A DNA stretch of 64,000 bases from Chondrosia reniformis (taxonomy: Eukaryota; Porifera; Demospongiae; Chondrillida; Chondrillidae): positions 770,001 through 834,000 of the forward strand of contig OX359199.1 in assembly GCA_947172415.1 (NCBI GenBank), written 5' to 3'. The position numbers were made by a program, and so were the translations under genes. The notes under the pieces are model-generated. The model did no database searches. It was given only the letters and a program-made list of their open reading frames with translations, and was not told the DNA's origin. Shown one piece after another: positions 10,901 through 22,909 of this stretch (its first letter is position 1; the number at the start of each line of letters is the position of its first letter).

Positions 10901-13220
10901 GTGCTGGAAATACTTGTGGTTGTTCTTTATCACTACTGCCTTTCTCCTTGAGAACCTGTTTGCTTTGAACTAGTCCATTTTTCCGTATAAAACTTCTACA
11001 TATGACAAGAATGGAAAAAACAGATCTAGACATAGTATTGTAGAGAGAATATACAGTACAAGTTACACTATAACAAATAATGGGATGGATTTAATTATAA
11101 TGTATGAGCCCATGGTTCTATAGTTCCGAAAATAACATCTTAAATCTTGACTGACACCAACATTATCACATTTAACACTGCCACACTATACCTATGAACA
11201 GGCATTGAAAAGCTGAGACAGCAATTGTTTAACATTCTACACTCCACTATACATACAAATAACTTACATGCAGCAATAACAACATGTACAGGAAATATAT
11301 ACGTACATCTTGCATACATACGTACATATTCACATGAATGTAATAGCATGCTTCAGTTAAATGAATCTGTGTTAATTAGATCACATATATAGACTACATA
11401 ACTATACTATAATATACATTGCATTGTGATCTAATACCATTTCCTACATGCTATGTCTACTCTGTAATAAATTAAAAAGCCTATAGGGAAATAAACCTGG
11501 AGAGAGCTTTGGATAAAGATACAGTAGTCATACACAACTCACTGAGGTATAGGGATATATATTATACACAACTCACTGAGGTAGGACTATATATTATACA
11601 CAACTCACTGAGGTAGGGATATATATTATACACAACTCACTGAGGTAGGACAATGGATACTCTGTACTTTTCACTGATGTTGAGAGGTAATAGCATGACT
11701 GGTAGAATGAGCTGAGAGTTCTTGTGACCAGAGGTGGTGGATTCCATGATAGCAGTAGTAGATGTGATTGAAACACTGCCTTTTCCAGAGGTCTGCACTG
11801 TGACTCCTTTAGGAGGAGTATTGATAGAATTACTGTCATCCTGCAGTGAAGATCTGCCATCACTGTAAGGAGGTTTCAGCGAATGATTGATTGGCTGAAT
11901 TTGATAAGATCCGGCTACAAAATTCTCTACCATACCCACTGGTCTGGGTGACAAACGAGTTAAGCTATATGTGGAGGAGGTGGATTTGACAAAGCTAGCT
12001 GTAGATGGCACTTTTTCAACTTGGTTGGTAGAAGGTAGACTATCCTTTTCTTCATCTCCATGATAACCACCTATTTCCTCTTTGCCTTTGGCCTTTCTGT
12101 GTTTCTCCACATCAGACATATTAACAAAAAAGCTATCCTCATCAGGAGGACTGCGTGCCCCACCCTCGTCCAAATCACTTTTAGATGTATAATGTGCTTG
12201 TGGTGTACCATTTAGGCCAGTTAGGAAGTCACTCCGCCCAAAGTCATCCTTGGTTGAGGTGCTGGATAAGGTAGAACAGTGCGAATGAAGGTCTTCAGAC
12301 AACCTAGAAAGGCCAGATTTGTTACCCTTCTCTGAGCCAAAGGAATCTGTTCCGCTTTGATTGATCTCTCCACCTACAGTATTGGTTGGCTGCTTTGCTG
12401 TAGCTGTACCAGTAGTGCCAGTCCAGTAGGCGGAGTCAGTTAGCTTTGGACAATCTGCTATACCTTTACATACTAAAACTTTTTTACTACTATTAGCTGA
12501 GCTCATCTTAGGAGATATATGACCACTGGAAAATGAACCAGCTTTTTTATCATTACATTTAGACCTATTAGCAAATGGGGAAACCGATTGGGAATGTTTA
12601 AACAAGACTGAGGGATTTTTTTCAGACCTAAAAGGCTCTGCATCATCTATTGCATCAGCTGTAGGGAATATAGGCTGAGTATTACAACTATTAACCATTT
12701 TGGAATATTTAGGACCAATTTGTAGAAAAGATACGTCTTGTTCTATACTATTTAAGTGGTTAATTTTATTATAACTGCTACATATAAAGGTATTATCTTT
12801 AAGATTATTATTATCAGTTTCTCGTAAAGGATTTGACCTTGTTCCTTGCATTTGAGGGAGTATTTCAGGGACAGATTTCGTGACATTCCAATCTGACCTA
12901 CAACATAACCCGTTACGGCAACAGTCATCAGAAATTCCACGAGTCTTATTACAATGTTTAGCTACTGTACAGTACAATAGTTCCTTCCAGTAACTCCTAC
13001 TGTGAGACGGTGATCTTTCTCTTCTTTCGAATCTGTAAATAGTCCATGACTGAGCTATACGAGTGTTCTTGAGACTCGGAAAACTGACTGAGTAATAGCT
13101 AAGGACCACAGAGGTCTCGTAAACTAGCGGCACTTGTAGAAACAGCCACGAATACAACCAAGCGGTGCCGACTTCTTTTATTTTATCCAATAACTGTAAA
13201 GTACTACTACTTGTAGACAT
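7973..13220 (-). CDS. Protein kinase K1 with long divergent N-terminal region
   Basis: Exons, 5' to 3': 11641-13220, 10827-10995, 10254-10388, 8788-9115, 8521-8714, 8315-8449 and 7973-8182, giving 916 aa. The first exon (about 526 residues) starts MSTSSSTLQLLDKI, has a hydrophobic stretch near residues 20-45, then is Ser/Thr/Asn-rich, and ends in LPLNISEKYRVSIVLP. A linker exon ends PGSIVYS. The kinase domain follows: Gly loop IGQGGNGTITI, lysine in EEFAVKK, catalytic loop IVHNDVKPSNFLL, metal motif GDFD (DFG replaced by DFD), P+1 region GTPGYRPVE, helix F DIWSVGASML, and ending DRPSCRELLKHEFFSS. The catalytic Lys and Asp are present, so activity is plausible. It belongs to the local family K1/K2/K4/K5. 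The closest outside family cannot be fixed by eye; TKL or STE-like Ser/Thr kinases are candidates. Intron 3 contains a mariner-type MITE. Confidence 0.82.
9212..9528. mobile_element. 317-bp mariner-type MITE in a K1 intron
   Basis: The terminal inverted repeats CCGTAATTCGGGAAATTTTCG (left) and CCGTAGTTCGGGAAATTTTCG (right, complement) flank non-coding DNA. Each side is bordered by TA (9210-9211, 9529-9530), the Tc1/mariner-type target duplication. The open frames inside are short and read through the inverted repeats, so it is non-autonomous. Confidence 0.7.
11440..11518 (+). repeat. Partial copy of the ~200-bp interspersed repeat
   Basis: It shares tttcctacatgctatg and gagagctttggat with the copies at 21.6, 23.7 and 47.5 kb. 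It ends where the splice-donor minisatellite of K1 begins. Confidence 0.65.
11526..11640 (-). repeat. Splice-donor minisatellite beside the K1 N-terminal exon (four copies)
   Basis: Four copies of a roughly 30-32-bp unit contain cacaactcactgagg. On the minus strand every copy offers TCA followed by GTGAGTTGTG, so four equivalent 5' splice sites lie in series after the first K1 exon. The copies differ slightly between actgaggta and the next unit. Confidence 0.8.
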
Positions 13221-13528
13221 CGCTAATCCTTGACAGAGCCGACGGACCGGATGTCAGATACCGTATATACTAACATCTGACACCTTCAACATATGGATCA
13301 ATTCACATTTATAATGGATCACAAAATATTTAGCATTTTGTTATGTACACTTTGAAAATGACTAAAACATGTAGAGTTCCAGTTAACACACCATGCGGTA
13401 ACATAACTTACCCCATCTGATGAAGGTAGTTATATCAGCACTGTTTATTATTATATATAGCATAATTTGTCTCGGAGAACTATTATAATAGATAAGTGCA
13501 GTTGTTTTGAAACTAGAGTGCTTGTATG
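13221..13528. other. K1/K2 intergenic spacer
   Basis: About 300 bp separate the stop of K2 from the start of K1 (both minus strand). It is AT-rich and presumably holds the K1 promoter. I see no other feature. Confidence 0.5.
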
Positions 13529-16500
13529 TTATGAACTAAAGAATTCATGCTTCAGTAGTTCTCTACAGCTAGGTCTGTCTCTCGGAACCACTTGAAGACA
13601 GTCTTCTACAAACTGCCACAACTGAGTCCAGTTTGGGTAAACAGACTTGAGCAGTTTAATCTTCTTGATCTTTCCAACTGCAGTAGACTCTTTATTCCAT
13701 GGGAAATACTTGTGGTTACAGAGAGTGATAAAGGCCATCTGCATAAAGTGAATGAGATGCATACAGTAATAGCCAATCACTTAGTAGAATTAGCCTTAAA
13801 GCACTACACACAAGGAAGAACTCTCAGTATTTGATAACATATAAGACAGTTATGTATATACATATGTGTACTGTCTCTGATGTATTATATAGTACCCGAT
13901 CTACATTTCATATACCACTTTGTATATAGTCAAACTCACTTGTTTTTGTGTATACGGCCCTGAGTGACTGAGGAATATCTTCAACATACTAGCTCCTACT
14001 GACCATATGTCTGGTGCAGTCAGTGTGTCATAGTCAGTGAGATCAGATCTTGTTCTGGTAGTAATCAAGATGTACTGAAGTGAAGAGGTGACAACATTTT
14101 CAGTTATAAATGTAGGTTTCCTTTCTAACTCAAAATACTTGCAATTTTCACATTCTTAAATTCAATTGACCAAACACTAATACAAATGCATAGTCACTTG
14201 CAAACTAACACTTTATACTTAGTACTATATAGTCTGTTCATAGACATATATAGTGTAGCTACATATCTATATATATCTAAATAATATTTATCGCATGTGA
14301 GATAAATATTATGATTTGAACAACAACAAGAATTTGGTAATTCTGGACATTTCAACAGCAGCTGATGTTCAAAGTATTACTCTCATAATGAATGTAACAA
14401 ATACCTCCTATCACTTCACTAATGTCTTGTGTATGTTCAAACAAAAATTGATAATTAATGGATTTGTAAATAATAGTAGCCACAGTCTTAGATGGATGAA
14501 TTCAGTAACAATACATTTACCCACCTCCACAGGTCTGTATCCGGGTGTACCAATAGGACTGGACCTCTGTAGTTGTCCCACTAAACTGACATTGGTCTGT
14601 AGTCTTGGAAGATCAATAGCTGAGTCAAAGTCACCGACCTTCACTTCAAACCTCTGCCCATGGATACACATGAATGGACCTTCACAAGTGCAGTGCATGT
14701 CCAACAGGAAGTTGCTGGCTGGAATTGGAGGAGGAACAGGAAGTTCAAATTGAATTCGTACTCATTGTTTAGCTATGAATAGTAACTCACGCTTCACATC
14801 ATTATGTACGATATTGTTCTGATGAAGATGGTCTAGTCCACCCAGCACGCTCCTCACTATGTGTTTGGTATTGTCCACAATCAGTTGGAGCACTTCCGGT
14901 TCATCCTTGTACTTTAGTAGTAGAGTGCTGATGCCTCCGTGACCAATCTTGTTGAGGTAGCTTTGCAGGTCTCCAGACATCTTTGGCAGGAAGTGGTAGC
15001 AGAAGAACCTCCTTGACCTCTTGGGATCCTCTTCTCCCATCATCACTGACAAGAGAGGGAGAATGTTCTTGTGGTCCAACCTAGCCATCACATCCACCTC
15101 CATGAAGCGGTAGTGAGTCTGTTGGGAGAGGAATTAAATAAATTACATGACAAATGTAAAGATTTTGAGACTGTTTGGTGGTAGTGACTGATAACTTGTT
15201 GAATGTTTCATGATATATATAACACCTTCTCACCTTCTTCACCGCAAATTCTTCCCCTTGGAAGTAAATGATAGTGATTGTACCATTTCCTCCTTGACCA
15301 ATATTTGAGTCTATAGCAGCTTGTGAGGGAACAGGGAGAACACTACCCTCAGCGAAGAGGGGAGAATTCTAAGGAGAAAAACAGCAACATTACAAGTACA
15401 TATACGTATATTAGACATGTGATTCCATATGATCAATCATTAAAAGGTCAATTTCCTCTCTATCCTTGTATGTTTATACATCCTACAACTTACTGAATAA
15501 AGTATGGAACCTGGTTCCTTCTCTGAGGGTGCGAGAACCACTGTAAAATGGTCACCTTTCTTTAGTGAAGGTAATGGTTGTGGTTGAGCCTTATCTCCAC
15601 TGCCATTTCTATCTTCCTTTGCCTTGTGATTAAAGCTGGCAGATTGACTCTTCCCAGATCTCCTACAAAATAAAGCATACGTATACCTATATACATTACT
15701 TCTGATACATTACAAGAGCGTGCACTATTCATATAACAATTTCAGGTTATAATAAGTCAAAAATAGAAATTATAAAGATGTTGTCTCTATTGCAGTTGTC
15801 CCTTTGGTCGTGAAGCTATAAGCCTGTACTAGTGTAGCATGTTACAGGAAGAGCTTTATGTAGCTGTCACAATATAATATATATATATATCATCATTGAA
15901 CTCTGGATATTACCCCTGCCCACTCATGTCTCCTGAGGAGCACAATGAGTTAATGCGCCGTCGGCTTCTGATCCCTATTTCACAGAGATAGGACGGATTG
16001 TTATGTCATTGGCTGATATCTTTATAATGTATATATAATATATACATAACAATCCGTCCTATCTCTGTGGAATAGGGGAACTTTAAGAGATCAGAAGCTT
16101 TATTATAAACTAAAAGTGGAGGATATGTATAGCAACTGCATGCAATTCATGTTCCTTCAGTATGTGTGTATGTATAACTAGTAATGTGTACAAACACCTC
16201 AGGTTTAGCTATGCTATGCATAGGGTTAGTATTTCCACATATTTGTACAAAATGTGGTAGTTTTCACTTTCTCACTGAATTCATTATAAACAAGTACAAC
16301 TATATGACTATATGCTATATATACCTTCTTCACTGCAATATACATTATAGCTAGGTATAGACACGATTAGTCAAATTGTCAATAAAACTCTGCTCCAAAC
16401 CTTTCAACACAATCTAGGGTCTTTATCAATGGATATAATAACATAATAAAGCTATAAATAAAGCTAGTGAAGTTTCCAAAAATCTAATTATACGTACATT

Positions 16501-17942
16501 ATACACAACTCACTGAGGTAGGACTATATATTATACACAACTCACTGAGGTAGGACTATATATTATACACAACTCACTGAGGTAGGACTATATATTATAC
16601 ACAACTCACTGAGGTAGGACTATATATTATACACAACTCACTGAGGTAGGACAATGGATACTCTGTACTTTTCACTGATGTTGAGAGGTAATAGCATGAC
16701 TGGTAGAATGAGCTGAGAGCCCTTGTGACCAGAGGTGGTGGATTCCATGAAGATGGCATTTGAGCTAGGGACTTCATCTTTTTTCTTCAAATTCTCTCCA
16801 ACGCTATCTCTTTGTATGACAGCAGATTGATTGGTGTCTCCTAGCAACAAAGGACTCAGTGAGTGCTGCAATGTCGGCATTTGAAGGGAACCAGTTACAA
16901 AACTAGAAGATGTCCCTGCCGGTCTGGAGGGGCGGTCGTGTGGATATGCCAGGGCTACTAACGGTTGGGTGACATTCAAGTGTGCATGCTTAATGACTTT
17001 AGATGCAACAGATGCATCGGATGATATTGTAGAATTTGCAAGCATTGGAACTTCCTTGAGTGTAGCTGTTGACTCAATGTGGGAAGGTGAATGGAGCTTT
17101 TCTTTCTTATTTTTGGAGCCATCTGTTTCATCTTTTGAGTTGAAATTCACTGTGTCAGTTATATCGATAAAGAAGGCATTCTCGTCCTGTGTCTCACATG
17201 ACCTCACAGAGCTACTGCTTCTGTCTCTTCTTGCAACCGGCAGCTGAACTGTCAGTCCAGTCATGAAGTCTCCTTGCGGATGTGTTCTGTTGCCTGCTTT
17301 ACTGCTAGAACCACTGTCCTTGCATTTAGTTGTGACAAAGCCATTTTTAGGCTGAGAAAAACGTTTGTCTTTCACTTCTCCATTGTCCTTACTGGAAGAA
17401 ATCATTTTGGCTACTGTACTATTACTATTTGAATTAGTATCACCATTTCCTTTACCGTTAAAAATGCCGCCATATTTAGGCCTATTACTGGAGTGGCTAG
17501 AGGATAATATCGTTTGAAAAGATGTATTTTTATCTGATCTCCAGGAAGCAGAATTCATGTCTACTGCATTCTCTAGTCTTCTATCAGAAACAACTAGTTT
17601 ATTCATGGAGGAGTAAAGTTGTGATTTAGCTGCTCTTTGCGTAAAAATTAGATCCGTACCATACTCTGCATTCGTATCATGCAACAATTTCGTCTTTTGC
17701 CAAGGCCATCGTCTGATATCAAACGGTAATACACACAGGAGTTTATCCGAACCTTCAAGAAACTCCGAATATTCTATCTGCAGATTCAAGGAGCACACGA
17801 TTGTGGAGTTAGCTAGATGAACTGCATTCAAAATTGTCACGACAGAGATAATTTCTATGAGTACTAGCAATGTAAAGATCCACCGCAAGATTTCATCTCG
17901 CAGACTTAAAGCGTTAATGGTACCATCGATTCCGCTTAACAT
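13529..17942 (-). CDS. Protein kinase K2 with hydrophobic N-terminal segment
   Basis: Exons, 5' to 3': 16642-17942, 15494-15662, 15234-15368, 14791-15118, 14525-14718, 13940-14074 and 13529-13738, giving 823 aa. Each kinase block equals that of K1 in length and phase. Residues about 20-48 (WIFTLLVLIEIISVVTIL and beyond) look like a membrane segment. The rest of the first exon is Ser-rich and shares short blocks with K1: GDFMTGL, DENAFFIDITD, and the terminal LPLNISEKYRVSIVLP. The linker ends PGSILYS. Kinase motifs are IGQGGNGTITI, EEFAVKK, IVHNDVKPSNFLL, GDFD, GTPGYRPVE, DIWSVGASML and RPSCRELLKHEFF. With K1 it forms the closest pair in the array. If the hydrophobic stretch is a true transmembrane helix, this would be a membrane-anchored kinase; a buried helix in a folded domain is the alternative. 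Confidence 0.82.
15965..16097. repeat. Foldback (inverted) repeat in a K2 intron
   Basis: Arm 15973-16006 (ccctatttcacagagatagg and on) pairs with 16044-16077 with about one mismatch in 34 bp. Outer 8-bp arms cttctgat (15965-15972) and atcagaag (16090-16097) extend it. The loop is AT-rich. It is likely a small foldback transposon and could form a hairpin in the pre-mRNA. Confidence 0.75.
16497..16641 (-). repeat. Splice-donor minisatellite beside the K2 N-terminal exon (five 32-bp copies)
   Basis: The word cactgagg starts at 16511, 16543, 16575, 16607 and 16639, an exact 32-bp period. Each unit carries the minus-strand donor GTGAGT and, just upstream, a TATATAG that could act as an acceptor. 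The array therefore presents five equivalent donors and potential 10-nt micro-exons. Confidence 0.85.
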
Positions 17943-19131
17943 TCAGATCTAGAGCTATTTCCTATTGGAAAGGATGAACACATTTACACCAGTATAATGG
18001 CTATATATTGTAGTACGTATATAGGTAGTCCATATAATTACATGCATGCAGGGAAAACTTGAGGTTACCAGCTTCAAATGTCTTAGAAAGCTGAATGATA
18101 GAATATCTCTGACTATACTGGAACAATCGAATGCTGTCGGTTCACTTTGCAAAACAAGATTCACGTAGAAGTTGACCTCGAGCTGAAGCGCTTTGAGACC
18201 TCTATATATGATGTCGCATATCTGCTGCTTTATTTAAATTACAAATTTAAGGCTTGAGGCTTGCCTATACTTGCCCCACCGATATACCTGAGATCAGCAT
18301 GCACTTCTATATTATTGAACACAATGCATCTTAAGTAATTCCCCCCATCATACAGAGTTGTCCACAATTTTAAACAAACGAACATGCACATCAAATTAAA
18401 TGGTAACGTATATTATTATGATTTGAAGTGGAATTCCATTTAATGAAGAATAGATTTTTCTTCTTCAAGCTAATTATATATATAGACCATGCTTGTAATA
18501 ACATGTGTACATACTCTTTGCTTGATAAGCATTTCCTACATAAACACAGAATGCCCCGTGAGTAACACTTTGCAATACTCACTCATATACATATACGCAT
18601 ATTGCACTATCTATATAGTTTCTGTTAATAGCCTGTTTCTTAGCTTATCCATTCATACATCTTCCATGCATTTAGTGACTACCATATAGTCACGAAACCT
18701 TTTTAACCTTCTATTTTCCCTGCAAATCTTAAGTAGTATAACTGTATTGATATTGATGCTGGTTGGGTATTGTGGTCTGGTATGTAGCCATGGCGAAGGC
18801 CTATTTTCAGTCAGCTAAATAGGCTGTGTACCTAGCATGAGTGGATGGCCTGCAGCTGGTAGCCTTGCAAGAGTGGGGACGAATTATATTTATACATCCT
18901 ACAACAACCACTGTGCCCCATAACTGGTGAATGCTTTTATTTCACTTTTTGTATGCCTTAATTATTAGATTTGGCATATAGTGCAATGTGTAAATGGTTA
19001 ATGAATATGGTATATAGTTATACATTAAAATTTAAAATACAACCGTGAAAAATACAAAAGAAATTTCGAATAAGCCAAGACACACATGGTCGTGGTCCCT
19101 TTACATGCATGGCAATTTGGTTCTGTTATGT
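17943..19131. other. Intergenic between K2 and the TRAF gene, part of a segmental duplication
   Basis: From about 18485 to 19131 the sequence matches 24703-25197 (shared words: ataacatgtgtacatactct, acctgcagctggtagcct). It is the 3' flank of the TRAF gene, duplicated together with its last exon. The stretch 17943-18485 holds the presumed K2 promoter and shows no gene. Confidence 0.6.
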
Positions 19132-22100
19132 TTAAAATTCTTCGGCTGAAAAGAGCCCACTATCTGTCAATTCCGATGGTCTTACAAAAAATGGAATCAT
19201 ACTTCCACCACTCAGTGGAGAGGGGGGTGGGGTTAAAGACTTTTTCATTGATAGCATTTTCTTTTGAGCATCTTCATCAACTTTATACCTGTAAGATGGA
19301 TTCTCTAGCATTCTCTGCGGACAGAATTGAGGACAACCTGAAGCTACATTCATTTCTGTCTGAGTCATCTGAAAACTAATTGTAGTTGTCTGTCTGTATG
19401 GCCAGGGGAGAAGTGGGTCATACTCCCCTTTCATGATGGTCAGGAAGAAGGACACATGGCTACCTCTCCCAGATCCATCTCCATTCAGATACACTCTCAA
19501 ACAGATCTTGTAGCCATGTCTGGATGTGAAGAAGGGAGCACTGTACAGTGACACTGTCTTCCCTAGAACAGCATCTCTTCTGCGTCGTGTCAAATCAGGG
19601 ATCTTCCACACATAGAAACCATTGTAGTTGGTAGCTTGAAGCGACTGAATGGAGAGTGCTAGATCTGTGTAGTAGTCTTGTAGTTCCTTCCCTGCATGCT
19701 GTAGTTTACCGATGGCTTCCTCTGTGACCACATTACGTGATTGGATTTCAGACTTCATGCGTTGTACTTCCATCATATTGTCTCCAGTCTGTCTTGTTAA
19801 CTCATTCATTCGAGAGTCAATGTGGATCAGTGCTTGATCCACGTGATCCATCTGTATCCTTGGCATCTCATGATTCTTGACTGTTTGATGGTTACTGTTG
19901 AGTACCTCATTCAAGCGTCTCATTACCATCTGTAGATGATAGTGTACATAGGACTCCTCATGTTTGCGCATAGTATCTCCAGCACCCTGTAATATAAATA
20001 GTAAAGAAAATTATACAGAGCAGTCATATTGATGTATTGTTGACGAATGCATAAACAGAGCATTAATGACTGTTATAAAGTACTATAGGACATTTTTATA
20101 CTGGGATGTTTGTAAAGTAGCTACAATTTTGGCTAATGGGATTTACCAGCCTAAATAAGATATTTACATATATTTGAATTATACCTATACACTTATGTAA
20201 GTATATAGACTTTGTACGTACTATATAAAACAGTTATACCAATTTGCTCAACATCAGATAATATTGATCCGACTTACTGCAAAATGACATCCTAATATTG
20301 AGAATCTACATTTTCTATGAACTTGTACACATTCTTGTTCGATGTGTGTTGACATCTGTTTGGAACAGAAGGCATGTAACATGTGTTTAAACAATGTATC
20401 AATATGTTAGTATCATTTACACAAATAATTGATATATGTATCTATAAACTTTGGCCTTATTTTGATACTGAAATTTGGGAAATTTTCCTGTGCAGAATTA
20501 TCATGCAAAAATGTTTTTAAGTGGTTTGAGCCAATCACATTTCTTGATTTGCCAGAAAGAATAACCAACAAGCAAAAATTTTGTGCAAGAAATTCCGTGG
20601 TTTGGGCCAACCTTAAGCTTTAATGACAAAAATTTCCCAAATTACTATACTGTGCTATATTACAACATATACTGTAAAACTAAAATATTATATTGACCTC
20701 ACCATTGCTCTTTGTATTTTTTCCCCGCATCCTTTGATGCAAGGCACTTCGACCTTGTCACATCTTTCAATGTGATCCTATTTATATAGTCGTATAGAAA
20801 CTAGTATTAATTATGTTATATAGACCAGCAATTTAAAGACTTATAAATCATATGGTAAATAGGTGATAATTATGTTTAAATATCTAAAAATGGTCCTATT
20901 ATAGAAACATTTGGATTATCTTGAAAAAACATTACTACATATATATAAGAGACAAATATTCTTAAATGGTTATATTTTAGGTGGTGAACCTGGTGATGAC
21001 CTATTATTGCCTTATCAGTATGCATGGTGTTACTTACTCACTTTTATACTGTTTGCTGTGCAGTTCTTGCCACACCATTCGCATGATTCTGATCTAAAAC
21101 TGCACTTTTTGACATGTCTCTCAAGATTCTTTCTGATGATTCCATCTCTGCACTGTTCATGTGGACAGTCTACTCTAGCTTGAGGACACACCTCATAATG
21201 GTTAGGATACTCTTGATACAGACCAGACCAGGTACATCCTTCATTTGGACAAGTCACTTCAAGAAGATCGAGTTCCCTTGTAGCTGCCTTGTCTGGGAAG
21301 AGCTATTATATATAACAATCAACTATATCAATAATCAAATGAATCCAAATTGAATAACAATATTAACCTGTATACATTATTGAGATCCAGTATTGAAAAT
21401 ATAATGACATACGTGTGATTCTCACTCGTATATGCTTAAAAGATTACATACAAATTAATTATCTATTGACGTGTTAACTTGTCATTGGTATGATATATAC
21501 AACTATAGAGAAACATTGAATCCACTAATTACTTACTATATACATATGAATATCTAACATACCATTTTCCTACATGCTATACTCTGTAATAAAGTAAAAA
21601 GCCTCTATAGGGGAACTAAACCTGGAGAGAGCTTTGGATGAGGATACAGGAGTCTTCTCTTTCTTCTTTTGCTCCACTGCATGGACGAGACAGATATTTC
21701 TGGGAATTCAACCCTTCACCAGTGACCCTGGGAATCTTTGTCTTTTGTGAATGCATGCACATTTAGAAAATAGATAATCCATTTAATAACTATGCATAAG
21801 TTACCAACCTTTTCAGGGTAGATGTCTTCATGACAATTTGGACATTCGATTGTTCTCATTCCACTATTGTTCAAAGATAATGTATATTAATTGGATTTGA
21901 CTTTATCATAGATTTATATACATACAGTTACATAACCTATATAAGCTTAAACTAGCAATATAGTTAGTATTCAAAATAAATGTTTTGGTTGTCATTCCAA
22001 TATGCACCATCATCAGTACATATAATATGACAAAATAGGCATTAAAAAGCGTAAGTCTAAATGGAGATCAAATCAATAATTTAAAACTAAGTGCACAGGG

Positions 22101-22909
22101 CGAATTATACTCAGGTAGGTAGAGCAAAAACCTTCTCCTATATATCTGGAACTTGGGTTATCCGACACCGGATTTATCCGGAAACCTCACTTTACCGACA
22201 AACACTTGTAGAAACAGAAATTATATCGTATACCTTTGTATATTTAAGGTCCTTATTTATTCGAAACCTGGTTTATCCGTATCCGACAATGATTTTAGTA
22301 TACGGATGTAGGCGTTTATATTATTTCTCACCTCGATTATCAGACGGTTGCGACGATTTTGAAACGAAATGGCTGAAAAACCAGCAAAAAGGCCGAGAAC
22401 AGCTATAACTACGACAGTGGAGAAGGATATATGCCAATATAAACTAAAGAACCCAATGTGCACTCAAGCAAGCGTCCTGGAAATGGTTGCCAAACGTCAT
22501 CGTTTAAGTATTGGACGATTAACGGTGAGTGATATTCTAAAGGAATCTCCGAAGTGGCTGCTTAGAGAAGATTCTGATGACACCAAGAAACGACAGCCGT
22601 TGCATGAGAAGATGGAAGAAGCACTTATGCTCTGAAAATGAGTATTCGTTCACAAAAAGTAGCCGTTTCTGACGATATACTCAAGATGAAGGCGAAAAAT
22701 TGTATATATATATCGAATTCTACTAACTTTAATCCCTTGACAGCCTCCTTCACACAATCGTAGTCAGCTCTGCATCCGCAGATCGATTGGTATGGAACTC
22801 TTAATAATCTCTTGCATATTACGCAATTGTACGAGGACTGCAGTTCTGATTTGTATAGGAGCGGTCTCTCCATATAGTATTCCGTATCGATAACTATAAG
22901 CTGCTTCAT
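19132..22909 (-). CDS. TRAF family adaptor (RING, TRAF zinc fingers, coiled coil, shortened MATH)
   Basis: Exons, 5' to 3': 22728-22909, 21805-21863, 21042-21292, 20703-20777 and 19132-19986, giving 473 aa. The RING is split over two exons: YNCVICKRLLRVPYQSICGC, then ADYDC, then CPNC. A Cys replaces the usual His, and Asp sits where another zinc Cys is expected. TRAF fingers follow (CPNEGCTWSGLYQEYPNHYE; CPHEQCRDGIIRKNLERHVK; CEWCGKNC; CDKVEVPCIKGCG). Next come a coiled-coil region (MRKHEESYVHYHLQMVMRRL to EEAIGKLQHAGKEL) and a MATH domain with GEYDPLLPWPYRQ. The MATH domain lacks about 25 residues after YRQTTT and the segment after ENPSY that the 35-kb copy keeps. TRAF proteins link TNFR/TLR-type receptors to kinases and E3 ligase activity. 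The truncated MATH domain may have altered receptor binding. Confidence 0.88.
20465..20640. mobile_element. Degenerate MITE related to the one at 9.2 kb
   Basis: It starts with tttgggaaattttcc and ends with aaaaatttcccaaatta, an imperfect terminal inverted repeat resembling the TIR of the 9212-9528 element. It lies in the last intron of the TRAF gene. Confidence 0.5.
21556..21745 (+). repeat. Copy of the ~200-bp interspersed repeat in a TRAF intron
   Basis: This near full-length copy runs from ccattttcctacatgctata to gtgaccctgggaatctttgt. It lies on the opposite strand to the host gene. Confidence 0.75.
22145..22635 (+). mobile_element. Tigger/pogo-type transposon remnant with CENP-B-like HTH
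   Basis: The frame 22369-22635 encodes 88 aa starting MAEKPAKRPRTAITTTVEKD and containing VLEMVAKRHRLSIGRLTVSD. This has the spacing of the N-terminal CENP-B/Psq helix-turn-helix of Tigger-type transposases. The catalytic DDE region is absent; a stop follows MEEALML. The upstream DNA has repeated ttatccg words (ggatttatccgg, ggtttatccgtatccg), like terminal repeats of such elements. The remnant lies against the 5' end of the TRAF gene on the opposite strand. The 5' boundary is approximate. Confidence 0.6.
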
